From assembly GCA_963682055.1 (NCBI GenBank), contig OY821750.1, positions 6,140,501 to 6,204,500 on the forward strand: a stretch of 64,000 bases of DNA. Reading direction: 5' to 3'. Below, piece after piece: positions 35,501 to 47,540 of this stretch. A program made the translations under genes and the position numbers. Within the stretch, counting starts at the first letter, position 1; each line of letters opens with the position of its first letter. This stretch comes from Primula veris. Its lineage: Eukaryota > Streptophyta > Magnoliopsida > Ericales > Primulaceae. Below the pieces are notes generated by a model. It did no database searches. It was not told where the DNA came from and worked only from the letters and a program-made list of their open reading frames with translations.

Positions 35501-38500
35501 GGGTATTGGATATTTTCACTAGTTCTGGTTCTGAATGGGCTTGATATGTTCATAGAAAAATGATTAGCTGTCAATATCTGATACTGATAGGGTAAAATGC
35601 AAAACATAAACATCTTCAAATTTTTTGTATAGAAGAATGATTTTTTGTTTATGGGTCTGAATTGGCTTAATTTTTTCTAAGCTCCACTGTATCCCCTAGG
35701 CCAACTGCTTTGTTAGCAGCGTAATTTGTTCACAAGAAAGAAAGTTAGATTTGATAAGTTATTGACTTGCACAGAGAAGACTGGAAACTAGAGGAACTTG
35801 TGTAGTTGCAGTTTTCAAATTCAGTTTTTTTGTTTGTATGTTTTCTATAAGCTGCAGTTTATTTGGCTTACCAACATCAAACTGGAGATTACTTTGGTGT
35901 TTTGACCTGAGAAAGCTATAAGTTTTAAGCCGAGTGAACCATCTTGTACTAGTCGTAACTCTTAATTCTTAAATAAGAAAATTACTATGCATAATAGCTT
36001 CGGTCAAGCAAGTCCTAGGTATTGATATCAAACTTACTACTGCATAACTTAAGTTTTTTATTATTAGTTTTAGTGTTATTTTCTAGATAAAATTGGATAT
36101 TGAGGTTGCAGTGACGGTAGATCTTTAACCAATAGGAAAAACTGTTACCTGTGTAATATTCTTCTGGCAAGCATTGGTAACTATAATTATAAATATAAAT
36201 TGTATTGCAGTTGAGCTCGAGGGATCTGTCAACTTCTTTTTGTTTTGGTTGGCTTGATGTTATCTTTTGACCCTTATCCTTTTGTAATGATTTTATTTGT
36301 TATCCAATAACAAAATGTATGTATTCACTTACTGGTGGATATTCAAAAGTTACTTCCTACTGTTACTGAGCTGCATTTTTCTGTATGTTTTTTAACTTAA
36401 TACATAGCGAGTTTTCTGTAGTTTTTTTACTCGCAGTGGAAAGTCTAAAATTCTTGTATTACAGTCAGGACTGGTGGTTTTTTTTTTCTAACATAATTGC
36501 TTATTGAGTTTTTCTTGTAGAGTTCTTGAAGTATTTAGATGATCATAACATGCTGTTTGATGATCATAACATGCTTCGTTTAAATTGCAATTGAAATATA
36601 TAATGTGGCATGTTGACCTCATGTGCACTTGTTGTTCACATATCATTAGGAACTTATAGCTCAATATTTTTCTGAGGTAATACTAGCATTTACAGTTTGC
36701 AATAAAAGGTTGATATCACCTAATGAATGTATTGACCGCTTATAGACTGGAAAGACACGGTCAAGTGTTTTTGAAATTTATTTTTCGGAAGGATTTTTAA
36801 CTATCATATTCAGTTAGAAATTTGGTCTTCCGCATGTGTAGAAGCAACATTTCACTGCTTAATAAGTAGTGTAAATATTGATGGTCAAAATGTTTAAATC
36901 TTAATATGTCAAGTACCAGAAAGCTTATTCATGTGAGTTTTCGTTACATAAATTACTTATTACGCAGGGTTCCCGTTGATTGTCTTACTTCTTATTCACA
37001 TATACTCTATTGTTTTTTAAAAGGAAAGAGATACCTAAGTCTGACACACCCATGTACTGAATATTTACTGGTCAAGTAGTCTAATTGTTGAAGGTCGAAA
37101 TGTTTAAATCTTCATATTTCAAGTACCAGAAAGCATCTATGTGAATTTTCGTTACATATACTACCAAAAACTCAGGGGAACCATTCATTGTCCTACTTAT
37201 TCATAGATTCTTGATTATTTTTACAGTTTTAGAGAATGAGATACTTAGGTCAACACACCCATGTGATTGTTAAGGTATATCTTGTACTTTTGGGAAACAT
37301 GGCTGGCATGATCATAAGATCCGTTGATACTTTGTACTTATTACATTTATCGTTATTGTTGGCTTAGTGAGTTTGATAAATATGTAAAATGATAACTAAT
37401 AGAAGTCAAGACCATTCAATCATTTTCTCACACTGTTTAATGGTATAGTTAGTCTATGACTGGATCTCCTTACAATATAATTTATGCTACACAATTGTCA
37501 ATATATTCAAGTTGATACATGTCTCTCTGGCGGTGTTTTCTTTCTGATAAGCTTATGCAATTACAAAACGTAAGGACTCTTGAGTATGCAAGATTCCTTT
37601 GTGTCGTTGCCGGTCAGTTTTCTTTTTTAGATTGATGTAAATATAGGTTTTGTTTCCCACTGCTTTTAAGCTCAGGTTATTTGGCTTTTTGCTTTTAAGA
37701 TATACTTGCCTATTTGATGACAATCACCGATTAGTATGCCATCGCCTTTTTCTAGTCTGTGTATCACCATGATTAGATAACAGTTATCTTTCTTTTAATC
37801 TATTTCACTACCCTCATTTTTATGAATATTGTTAGTAGTTCATTCTTTTTCTTTTGTTGCCAACTTTTTCTTTTGTTAATCTATTCCTTACTTTTATCAA
37901 AACCAAACCAGCCTGAGTTGTCCCCTATAACTGGTGATGTTCCACATAGCACCTTCCAGTTCGACTTTGATTTTGAAAGTAAGATATTAGCTGAAGCGGA
38001 GAAAGACAACCCAAACTGGAGTAGGCTTGGACTTGAAGGCCTTCCATCAAGGACATCAGGACCACCTTCATTGGTTAGTTTTGTTCATTTATCATGTTTG
38101 TTCTTATTTTTCAGTTTGGAGTACATTCAAGTTTATTTATGTATGTTTTGTTAATCCGAAACAAAATAAGAAGATATCAGTATAGAGCAAGTAATCAAAA
38201 ATAACTATTGTCGTAATATAACCTAGTCTTGATGTACATTTTTGGTACATCTACGGATGAGTAATGCAGTGAATACGATCAATTTTAGTTCTTCTATTGT
38301 TCTATTTGTGGGGAGAAAAAAACACGGGAGGTGAAGGGATATATTATTGAGGTGTAGGTTTTGTTTTCATTGTAAGATGAAGTCTCCCAGATGGTGAAGC
38401 ACCATCTACCAATGTTGTTACCCGGGTTCGCCAAAATGGTTATGTTTTAAGAAGAATCATTTTCTTCATTTGTGTGCTCTTTTGTATCATACGCAATATA

Positions 38501-39509
38501 GGTCGAGGAAAACCTGAACTGAGTGTTATTTCTTGTCACTAACATGGCATGTTAATTATTTAACCCCGTTCTCCAAAGTTTTCTAAATTAATATAATATT
38601 ACTTTCCTGCAGGGTCCCTCCACGGATCCTTTGGTGAACAAATACATAGCATTAGGTCTTAGCAGAGAAGCAGTGCCTTTTGCTCTAGCAAATTACGGAG
38701 ACAATCCGACCAAGGTGATTTTTCCTTCTTTTCCACAGTTGGAATTTGGCTGTTATAAATTTTGAGTTTACACTGTTTGCAGCTAGTTTGGTTTTTTTCT
38801 TTAAACATCACTGATAGCTGTTCTACTATGGTTTTAACTTAAAAGATTTGGGATTTCCAGGTTTGAAACTACGATTAAAATCCTTGTTGTGTGTATCCAG
38901 TTCAAATCTCCCCATTAGAGCACAATAAGCACATCCTCCTACTTTGCATAGACATTTTACGTCTACACATAACATTAGTTTCTCTATCAACTTACCTTTT
39001 TTTTTGCTTTCCTATATTACTCTATCCTCTCTCCTTGATAACTTACATATTAATTTGTTCGCTAGTCATATACTCCACTTTGGATTTTATGCTAAAGTAA
39101 TAGTCCTAAAATTATAAGTTTAGGGAATCATTTTGGGTAAAATCTGAGAAATTGCATATGGTAAATTTGCAACTTTTTAGAACCCACAGGAAAGTACAAA
39201 CGATTTTTTTTTTCTTTTTCCAAAACAGTTTAGGGAACTTATAGTGAGTGCTCTTGTGGAGCTTACTAGAAGAAACTTTTTTTCCAAAACTCAAGGTCAA
39301 TAGGCCAAACTACTCATTATCTTGAAATGTGTAAATCGTAATTTATGTATTTATATAAATTTTTCATTGATCAGGTAAAGGAATTTGTCGACGGATTCAC
39401 TACCTTGCGAGAAATGGGATTCTCATCAAACAACGTTGCAGAAGCTCTTGCCATGTATGACAGTGACTATCAAAAGGCACTTGTTTACTTCCTCAATAAT
39501 CCGTCTTGA
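32573..39509 (+). CDS. Small UBA-domain protein (At5g53330-like)
   Basis: Exons 32573-32756, 34562-34614, 37912-38073, 38613-38714 and 39375-39509 join in phase to 636 bp, or 211 aa. Residues 1-61 are Asn/Gln/Ser-rich and probably disordered. Residues 80-133 hold the conserved block FQFDFDFESKILAEAEKDNP. Residues 139-165 form a UBA-like helix region (YIALGLSREAVPFAL). Residues 174-209 are a UBA domain with MGF at 181-183 and EALAMYDSDYQKAL. UBA domains bind ubiquitin; the exact role of this plant family is not established to my knowledge. Intron 1 contains three extra degenerate copies of exon 1, and intron 2 contains a partial copy of exon 2. The start is supported by the MEYDFRNR opening, which is repeated in the copy at 33553. 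All introns are GT-AG. Confidence 0.9.
32771..33135 (+). repeat. Tandem repeat of about 90 bp (4 copies) in UBA intron 1
   Basis: Units with ATTACTCCATTAAGCTCTTT, then GTCATCTGGGTTTTCATTT and TTTTGGGTATTTGTTGTTTT start near 32776, 32866, 32956 and 33042. A further ATTACTCCATTAAGCTCTTT occurs at about 34145 after the last exon-1 copy, so this intron segment was multiplied as well. Confidence 0.9.
33235..33298 (+). pseudogene. Degenerate copy 2 of UBA exon 1 with donor
   Basis: The frame GSAARIGQPPFHQHPSRS ends in CTCTC|GTAAAT, matching the end of exon 1 (SRISQPSFQSSHS, donor GTAATT). The phase at the donor is the same as in exon 1. The 5' half of the exon is shortened and carries no equivalent start codon in that frame. 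Confidence 0.75.
33553..33670 (+). CDS. Intact copy 3 of UBA exon 1: possible alternative first exon
   Basis: It begins with an ATG and MEYDFRNRQNTPYRNRVDQA, and continues through ARIGQPTFHQQHPSHP to a donor C|GTAATT at 33671. Its 118 bp leave phase 1, identical to exon 1 (184 bp), so splicing to 34562 would keep the reading frame and give a protein 22 residues shorter. The Asn/Gln run and HSSTSSSS part of exon 1 are missing. Whether it is transcribed cannot be seen. Confidence 0.5.
33985..34103 (+). pseudogene. Degenerate copy 4 of UBA exon 1 with donor
   Basis: CCATACCAATACAACAACAA, then TCGTCCACATCATCATCATC correspond to the PYQYNNN and SSTSSSS parts of exon 1. SRVGGQPFQQHPSHS then runs into a donor CTCTC|GTAATT. 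An indel shifts the first half relative to the second; the phase at the donor is conserved. Confidence 0.75.
34575..36000 (+). repeat. Degenerate tandem duplications in UBA intron 2, with an exon-2 copy
   Basis: At 35186-35221 a shortened copy of exon 2 (GGAATAGAGTTGAGATTAAG, then CCCCCT|GTAAGT) repeats the exon end and donor. After it, related intron sequence follows as in the original (TCTGAACTGGCTTAATC, later TCTGAATTGGCTTAAT near 35660). This suggests two or three old units of about 400-600 bp. Confidence 0.55.
36881..37290 (+). repeat. Two-copy 210-bp tandem duplication in UBA intron 2
   Basis: TGTTTAAATCTT, CAAGTACCAGAAAGC, TTTTCGTTACATA and ACACACCCATGT occur in the same order from 36891 and from 37101, with moderate divergence. 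No coding frame. Confidence 0.85.
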
Positions 39510-39891
39510 TTAGAGAGTTAGTTTCGAATCATATGAGATAGTCACTGCTATCATACTGTAAAGTGGTACTAATAAGTTATATATAACTAAACAGATTCAT
39601 CCTTTTAAGATCTTCTTAGTTTATGCTCCTTAAGTGTTGAATTTCAGTACTTGTGTATTGATGTCGAATGCTTTCTGTGTTAAAATATTCATGCACTTCT
39701 ATTCAGCTGATTACAAGTTGATTGTTAATGTAGTGTTATTTGCTTGATTGCCACTTCATACTATAAAAACCGTAAAATCCCTTCTAAAAAAAACAGTAAA
39801 ACTTCTCTATGAAATTTCATCTATTATTTCCATTTTCGAAAATACTTAATTGAATGCATAAAATTGAGTTACGATATAACTAGAAAAAAAG
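39510..39891. other. UBA gene 3' UTR and short spacer
   Basis: T-rich sequence after the stop codon, probably containing the 3' UTR. No other feature recognised. Confidence 0.5.
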
Positions 39892-40312
39892 TGTTGAAAT
39901 TATCCCACATCATTTAAACATTATCAAACTCAAGTCTTAATATATGTCCCTATCATTTCTTACTAATATGCATTTTAGTGGAGAATAAACGAGATTCTAC
40001 ATGGTATCAGAACGGTTTATTGATTGCACTATTTATAAATATGATGGGTCAGCTCTATCCTATTTATTGATTGCACTCGTTGAACTTCTCGAAAATTGAC
40101 CAACTCACAAGTGAGTGGAGTGTCTATTTGTTGATTGCACTCGTTGAACTTCTCGGAAATTGACCAACCCACAAGTGAATGGTGTCTATTTATTGATTGC
40201 ACTCGTTGAATTTCTTAAAAATTGACCAACCCACAAGTGAGTGGAGTGTTGGAATTATGCCACATCATTTAATTAGAATTATCAAACTCAAGTCTTAGCT
40301 CCTATCCTACTA
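39892..40312 (+). mobile_element. TRIM-like miniature LTR retroelement
   Basis: A 110-bp LTR (39892-40001) starts TGTTGAAATTATCCCACATC and ends TTCTACA. The primer-binding-like TGGTATCAGAAC (40002-40013), the usual plant initiator-Met tRNA site, follows immediately. The 230-bp interior has no coding frame and is mostly three copies of a roughly 64-bp unit with TTGATTGCACTCGTTGAA and ATTGACCAAC. A purine tract GTGAGTGGAG leads to a second LTR at 40247, which is truncated after about 65 bp. Confidence 0.8.
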
Positions 40313-43300
40313 ATTGGGAATTGACAAGTTTTTACAGGTTAGGAATCAACTAGTTAAGTCAAAATGAATACTGATTTTTATCTGAACAAAACCAAAGGAA
40401 TGGTTTGAGCTTTCTCCAAGGCTTTTGTTACTGAATATGTTTGTAGCGAAACCATGATGGAACCCAATTAAATGTGCTTTTATTTGTTTAATATCTATTT
40501 TATTCTTATGTTGTCTCGTAGTGATGAGTCGAGGGTGATCTACGAACGGAACATGTCGGGTCCTCCGGCCTAATGAGGCCAACCCATCGTTATTTTATTG
40601 TCTCAATATATATTGACTATATTTTCTTTTAGTATGTTTTATTTCTTTTGAACTATATATGAGATATTTGGCTAGGGCCGGGTTACATGTTTTTTCTATT
40701 TGTTTTGGAGTCACTATCTCTTAATGAGTAGGATTCATGTTTTCTTTTCATTATTATTGAAACATTAACAAAACTTAAATACTTTGTATTTGTCTCTCTC
40801 TCTTTTGAGTTGAGAATCACGTGATTAACATTATCAGGAATTACCCCAAGATTTTGGTTTGAATCCATCATGTAGATAGTTAGAGCGTAGTAAATTGGTA
40901 TTAGAATCAAATCATATCCTTTTTTTTAATTTATTTTAGTGATGTATAATGTATTATCTAATTCTACTTATTAATTAAGCCTTCTATTCTTTCTTCTTCT
41001 TTTTTATTCACATTTTTTTCCTAGTTAATCTAAGATTGGGTTTATGGTTTTCAATTATCGAACGATAGACCTTTGGTCTTACTCATAACAAACGTTTGGA
41101 CTAAATATGTAGTCCTAATTTTGTCTTGCGTAAATGAATTGAAACGTTGAATTGCTACTCAACAACTTACCGTAACCGGGGTAAAGACACGATCTCGTGA
41201 GCCATATGCATGATTCAAATAGTTAAATGATACTTAGACGTGGATTTTAAGTTATTCGCGTTTCACCTTCGGCCACGTCAACTGCTCAAGTGAAGAGTTT
41301 TCGATGAAGTCTCTAGGCTATGAAAGTAGTTTTACAAACTTGGAGAATGTTCAATTTTGATATTTCGTATCTAATGAAGATAGCCATTTTGTAAGAAATT
41401 ATTTTTTTTTTCTTCTGGGAAACTCGTTTCCGAAACAATTCTTTTGTTTAATTTAGTTTAAGCAAATGTAAACAACTTTTTGACTTTTGAGCAAACTCAC
41501 TTATACAAAAGATGAGCTTTTTAAAAGTTTAAATTTGTTGTAAATGAGTTGAATAGTTTCGTATTACTCGCTCCTACGGTTTTTTATTTGATTTTAACCG
41601 ATGTTTTTGTACATATTTCCCGTCTCACTTTCTTTAGAATAAGCATAATTTCTGGTTATATTTTGACATGTACATATATATAATGTAACTTATAACAGAC
41701 AAAATAGAATCACCTCATTATCTCAGCTAGAAGCCAAACGAAACATGAAAAAAAACAGCCAATCAAAGTAACTACTAATACCTCTTTAAGGAAAAATACA
41801 AAAGAATGAACAATTTTTTCTCCCTCGAGCTTTTCATAAAAGCGGAAATGAAGGGAATGACACACCATAATTAATCACTTCGGACTCGTTTGGTTACGGT
41901 ATTTATAGTCCCGAGACTATTAGTACAAGCGGAACTACGAATAACCCTTCATAGTAGTCTCGGGACTTCTAATACCACACCTCCCATGTTATTGTAAATA
42001 CTCCATTTCAGGGTCATTTGTAATCCCGTTTCGTTAATAATATCGACCATATTTAGCCAATCAAACATGATATTTATGAGACCCACTACATTTGAAATCC
42101 ATTCGTATATTTAATCTCACCCAACGAAACAACACGTTGAGTTACTATAATCTTATCCCGTATATATAACTTTGGATCCAACACGTAGTAGTTGCCAATG
42201 GCTAGTATAATATAACAAGTAGCCAAATAGATAATGTTTATGCTACATAGGTTGGATATTAATGCTTGTTTGCATTGACACTAATTTGTTAAAAGAGAAA
42301 ACCCAACGTGTTATGTTAATAGTTACTATAAGGTGTACGTATAATTAATATTATTAAGATGTATTTAGTGCCTGTTTGACAATGGTTTTTTTTCTTAGCT
42401 TGCTTTAATAATTAAAAAAAAAAGCTATGCATGCTTGATTTGTTAGCTTTTTCAGCTTTTAAAAAGCTAGTTTTTACCTCCAAAAACCTAATCTGGGACT
42501 TTTAGCCTTTTAACAAAAAAAAGTAACCAAAAGTACATAGAAATATTATGTTACGTATTTTCAATATTTACAAGTCACTTATAATTTAAAATAATGGCTT
42601 ATGAACAAATATAAGTTATAAGTCACTTAAAAGTAAATAAAATAAAATAAGGTGGTGCTAAATATTACACACCATAACTTCTGTTAAAAAAAAATTACTC
42701 ATTGTTTTTTTAAATAGTTTTTTGACAAAAAAACTGGCACCAAAACACGCATTAAATGATGTTGTTTTGCTTATTAATACTAATAAATTAACACCTTATA
42801 TTTTCTATACCTAAATTAAATGTTGCAAGTGATTTTTTATATCATGCCAAGGGGATATAATTGCATCTCCTCGTGCACATAGCCGAATTTAAACAAGACA
42901 CAAAAGTGACCTTGAAATGTTTATGAAACATTTTTGGTTGGATGTTAGTGATAATTGTTTGCATTTGTTAGGAACCTAAAACTAGTTGTAAAGTGTCAAC
43001 ACAGCTACACAAAAAGGTGAGAATGACGCAAAATTTTCACGAAAAAAATCATGTTTTTTTCATTAATAGCTCGCTTCAGTTTTGTTTATTACCAAATGAA
43101 ATTATAATGAACAGAAATATACATTTCATTTAGTAAACGATATCATAATGAGCATAACCCTGTTCGATTCGTGAAACTTTCTTTTTTTTAATAAATCTAT
43201 AATTTTTATTTTTATTTTTTGTACTACAAAGACAAAGATTTATTAACATAATACGGGACCTAACCTGGATTACATTAACAAAGAAAAGGAAAGACGGAAT

Positions 43301-43489
43301 AAACAAAAGATACAACATGATAACAGCCTACTAATTATAACACAAACCACTGAGCACGACCTAAGCATACTTTTTTTCATTTTAGTCAAAGTCTTGAAAT
43401 ACCAAATACCAAAAGCCAAAATTATACACCAATCATTTGGCTTTTTTTTTTCATATCTTCAAAAGCTGAAAAACCATATTATCCTGCTA
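40313..43489. other. AT-rich intergenic spacer
   Basis: No gene recognised. At 41885-42075 a stretch beginning CTCGTTTGGTTACGGTATTT, with internal TCCCGAGACTA/TAGTCTCGGGA symmetry and ending near AGCCAATCAAACATGA, looks like a small hAT-type MITE, but I could not fix a target duplication. At 42365-42500 another stretch with GTTTGACAATGG has hAT-like ends. Confidence 0.45.
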
Positions 43490-43724
43490 TGCCCTCGGTT
43501 TCTAATTAATTGTATATTATGAAATTACGTACAATTTTGATCGGTTAATAACTTGTATCAAAATTATCGGAATGAAAATTTTTAAAAGTTGATTATATAG
43601 TTTAAACATTAAATTATATGATTTAGGTTTGAAAATTTTCATTTCGACAATTTTGATACATGTTATAAACCGATCAAAATTGCACGTAATTTCGTAGATG
43701 ATAATTAATTATGAACGGAGGGAC
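43490..43724. mobile_element. Stowaway-type MITE, about 235 bp
   Basis: Long inverted arms: left CCCTCGGTTTCTAATTAATT and then ACAATTTTGATCGGTTAATA; right, read on -, CCCTCCGTTCATAATTAATT and then CAATTTTGATCGGTTTATAA. The arms are about 80-100 bp and leave only a small loop. TA at 43488-43489 and 43725-43726 fits the TA target duplication of Tc1/mariner elements. Confidence 0.85.
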
Positions 43725-45697
43725 TACTAATACTTAAGGAAAGCATACTCAAAACCCGTATTAATTCTTGCTTGACCCAGGCTTTTCAATCTCATATTTT
43801 ATACCCTTAATCTGATCTTTGAGGCTTTAATTCTCCTGTCTAATTCCCTCATTTTATTCAAATAATCTTCCCTTATGTTCTTCTCAGATTTGAAGATGCC
43901 CTTCAATCCTTAATAAAACTCATATAATATAAAAATTAGTTTATGAGACGAGACGAAACAAAATTTTTTGTATCATAACTATAACGAAACAAAAAAAAAA
44001 TGATCAGAACTAAACGAAACGAAAACAAAATATACCGTTTTCATCTCGTTTCGCCTCATTATCGACCCGGACTACACAAGAAAGATATGAGTGCATGCAT
44101 ATCATTAAACCATTATAGATTATAGTATTGATTTATTTTTCACCAATGGAATTAAATTTAGGTACATTATTATTGTAATTAATGTAAGACCTATTTTTGG
44201 GTCCACATTGGCGGTTGCTTCCATATCTTATGCTATGTAGTTATTGTTCTCTCTTTGCAGTTACTCCCCCCCGCTTTTCTCACCACGTGCTTTTGTTCCT
44301 CTCAACGTACACTTAAATAATTGTTTGTTTGTTTTTTTTTACAATTATTTATTGTCTCAAATTTAAAATAACCTTTTTAGTTTTTAACTATGGGTAATCT
44401 ACAACTAAGCTCAACAAACTTTGAAATTTTCCAATGATTCCCATCAACTTTTTTTACTTTTGCAAATAGTTTCAATCTTCAAATTGGCATAAGTTTGTTT
44501 CTTTTTTTTTTTTAAAATTAAAATGGCATAGTTGTATATCCATAAGTCCATTTCAGCCATTCTTTGTTTCATATATGTATTTGTCAAAATAATCTTTAAA
44601 ATGACGTAGCTATACATCCATAAGTCCACTTTAGGCCTTCCTTTCTTTCATATATGTATTGTTAAAATATATTTTCAAGTATCTAACGACGTTGTACAGT
44701 TAATGAAACAAAATCCATTTGGAAAAGATTTCTTATATAACCGCAAAATCGTGAAAACATATATCAAGTTGGTTGTAATCTTGTAAAAAGCGTATAAAGA
44801 CGGAAATTAAACGATAAGCGTTGAAAAGTTATTGGAATCTTTGCTAGGCGGAGCAAACTAGGTGAATTATATGTCTCCGTCGGTCAAATCCGCACTTAAA
44901 ATTATATTAAGTGCAATAACACAAGTGGTCAAAGAGACGTAAAAAAAGTTTTGATGATTTACGAAATCATAAATAAAACGTATAACTAAATTCGACTTTC
45001 TTCCTTTTAAATTTCAAATTGTTAAATGTGTTATCTCCTCTATATCCGGCTTATCTTGACTAACAATACCACCATCGATTGAGATACATGTAAGTTCACT
45101 ACCTTCTTTTGTCTAAACAATTTTACTAGTAAATTATTTCTTTTAATTTTTTTCATTATTTACAAAGAAAGCTGCAAAACGTTCTATTTTACAGATCGAA
45201 AAACAAAACAACGGGAAGAGTCTACGCTATCCATTTTTTCACTGCACCACCCACCTACAACCATGCATAATTCACAACATTGGTTGGTTGCAATACAGGA
45301 CTAATGGTTCCCGACACCTTAGTCTGGATCGAAAATTTCCGCCCTTACACATCTACCGGACAAAATAATTCACTATTTATATTGTATTTTCAAAATATCA
45401 TTATTTCGGTCTGTTACCCCGTTTAGCCGGCTCCTTTGACAAACCAAAACGGAGTATCGATTATAAAGTCATGTCCTTCTAAAAACCGGACATAAGATTA
45501 TGACTTATGAGGTCAATTACATGAGTTAAAAAAAATTATGAGGTCAATCTATAAAACTAAAGTTTATGGTGGTAAATTGTAAATAAACCCATATTTTGTG
45601 TTTGGGTAAATTTTATTAAAAATTATTGGAGTATTATTTTTATTCTTGCAAGTAATGCAGAGTCCATCTTCCCACTCAATCATCTTCTTCCACTATC

Positions 45698-45699
<2 letters not shown>
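43725..45699. other. Spacer upstream of the receptor kinase gene
   Basis: AT-rich without a gene. It includes a two-copy 79-bp tandem repeat at 44520-44678 (unit with CATCCATAAGTCCA and TTTCATATATGTATT). The rest shows no recognisable structure. Confidence 0.5.
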
Positions 45700-45729
<30 letters not shown>

Positions 45730-45790
45730 CTATATATCTATATCTATATATTTATTTATATAAACTCCATTTGTTATCTAATTTCATTTT
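45699..45790 (+). promoter_or_regulatory. CT/TA microsatellite core promoter region of the receptor kinase gene
   Basis: A CT run at about 45700-45712 passes directly into a TA run (about 45712-45730) and a TATATC run. Any of the TA stretches could act as a TATA box for the leader exons that follow. Confidence 0.45.
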
Positions 45791-45796
45791 TGAGTT

Positions 45797-46480
45797 AAAA
45801 AAGGGAGCAAAAATTAGTCCACTCTTTGAACTCTTGAGGTGAGTTTTTTTTCTCTTTTTTTTTTCTTCAAAATTGTCAAATTTATTAAGAAGATGTAATG
45901 AGAAGTTTTTCCAACTGGGTTTATCTCAAAATTCAGTTTTTTCCTATTTTATGTTTTGTTTGCTAAATTTAGTTTATTTCAACATTTATTATATATATAT
46001 ATATATTAATCTATCTAGAATAATGTTGTACTAATTGTGATTTTCATTTTATTTAGTGTTTGGGTTTAAAAAGGGAGCAAAATTAGTCCATTCTTTGAAC
46101 ACTTCAGGTGAATTTGTTTATCTCTTTTTTTTCCCTTGAAAATTGTCAAAATTTATTTAGAAGGTGTAATGAGAAGTTTTTCCAACTGGCTTTATTTCAA
46201 AATTCAGTTTTTCCTATTTTATATATATATATATTTTTGCTAAATTAAGGCTTGTTTGGCAAAATCTATCCTTGAAATCTTCAGGTGAATTCTTTACTCT
46301 CTTTTTTTGTTTGTCAAAATTGTCAAATTTTATTTAGGACATCTAATGAGAAGTTTTTTCAACTGGGTTTATTTCAAAATTCAGTTTTTTTTTTTTTTTA
46401 TGTTTTAAATTTTGTTTGCTAAATTAAGGCTTGTTTGGCAAAATCCGTCTAATTTTTTGAAATCTTCAGGTAACATTAGT
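45797..46480 (+). repeat. Four tandem copies of a donor-bearing leader segment
   Basis: AAGGGAGCAAAAATTAGTCC followed by CTTTGAACTCTTGAG|GTGAG (donor 45839) recurs with donors CTTCAG|GTGAATTT (46108), TCTTCAG|GTGAATTC (46285) and TCTTCAG|GTAAC (46470). In the first three units the donor is followed by GAGAAGTTTTTNCAACTGG, then CAAAATTCAG, a possible acceptor; in the fourth that region is more diverged. Units are about 270, 177 and 185 bp apart. This is the probable 5' UTR of the receptor kinase. Confidence 0.75.
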
Positions 46481-47540
46481 TAGTCTATTTTTTTCACAAG
46501 TATTAATTTTTTTTACCAAATTAGATGCTAAAATGAGAACAAACTCAACTGGGTCTCTAACAAAATTCAATCTTTTTGAGATTTTGTTTAGCCTAGTTTT
46601 TTGTTTCACATTTTTTAATTTCATGTACTAAATTAGAAGCTTTAACGAGAACAAATTTAATTGGGTCCTTGTAAAGTTTAGTTTAATTTATATAGGTTTT
46701 TTTTTGCTATAATAGGGCTTGTTTGGCTGCAGTTTTAGCTAAATTAGCTATCTTTTGGGGGTATGTGAAGATAGTCTTTTGGGTCTTGTTTGCTAATTTA
46801 GAGCTTGTTTGGATTCAGCTTATTATTGAATAAGCTTATCGTATTTTAGGCTAAGGAAACAGTTGAGTTACCTGAGCTTATCATATTTTAATAGAAGACT
46901 TGAGAAGTTGCAAAAAGGAAAAAGGGAAAAAAATAAAATTTGTGCTCTTAATTGTAAACTCTTAATTGTACTCTTCCTCAAAAGATGATTTTAACAATTT
47001 GTGCTATGTAATAACAACATTTGTAATTTTTTTCATAGATCTAGATACTTACTATCAATTTTAAATTTTCAATCAGATTAAATTGACATGTTAGTCATGT
47101 GTTTTCCAACCAAGAGACTAACTTTGTTCATTTTGTATTTATCAATATTTTTTTAACAATTTGTACACAAAGCTAACTAGTATATTGTAAAAAAGAGACT
47201 GAGTGAATTTTTATGAAATTCTATTCTCTATATTAAATTCGCCTGTTAGAGGAATATTTGTGTACTGAAGTACAATTTACCCTTTTTCTGGCATGCCCAT
47301 TTACCCCTAGCAAAACAGGGAAAAATTGATCTACCTAACTGAAATGTATATTTATTCCTACTCTATGATGTTGACTAAAACGGCTCCAAATAAATGCCTA
47401 GTATAATTAGACTCTTAAATGGAAATTATTACTTAGTAGGGAAAGAAACGTCTTGCATATTCACCTGATTATCTATTTACATTTTATATATAGACTATGA
47501 GAAGTGCACAACAACATTGACTTAGTGACCAAGCAGAAAG
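46481..47540 (+). other. Probable 5' leader intron of the receptor kinase gene
   Basis: AT-rich sequence with no frame. A possible acceptor ACCAAGCAG lies five bases before the ATG at 47541. Phrases such as GGGCTTGTTTGGCTGCAG (about 46716) and GAGCTTGTTTGGATTCAGC (about 46801) resemble hAT MITE ends. Confidence 0.45.

Noticed and set aside
40059..40245. CRISPR-like direct repeats
   Set aside because: Three adjacent 64-bp units without unique spacers, in a plant nuclear retroelement.
40346..40582. Minus-strand frame of 78 aa as a gene
   Set aside because: No family resemblance, no splice context and typical length for chance in this composition.
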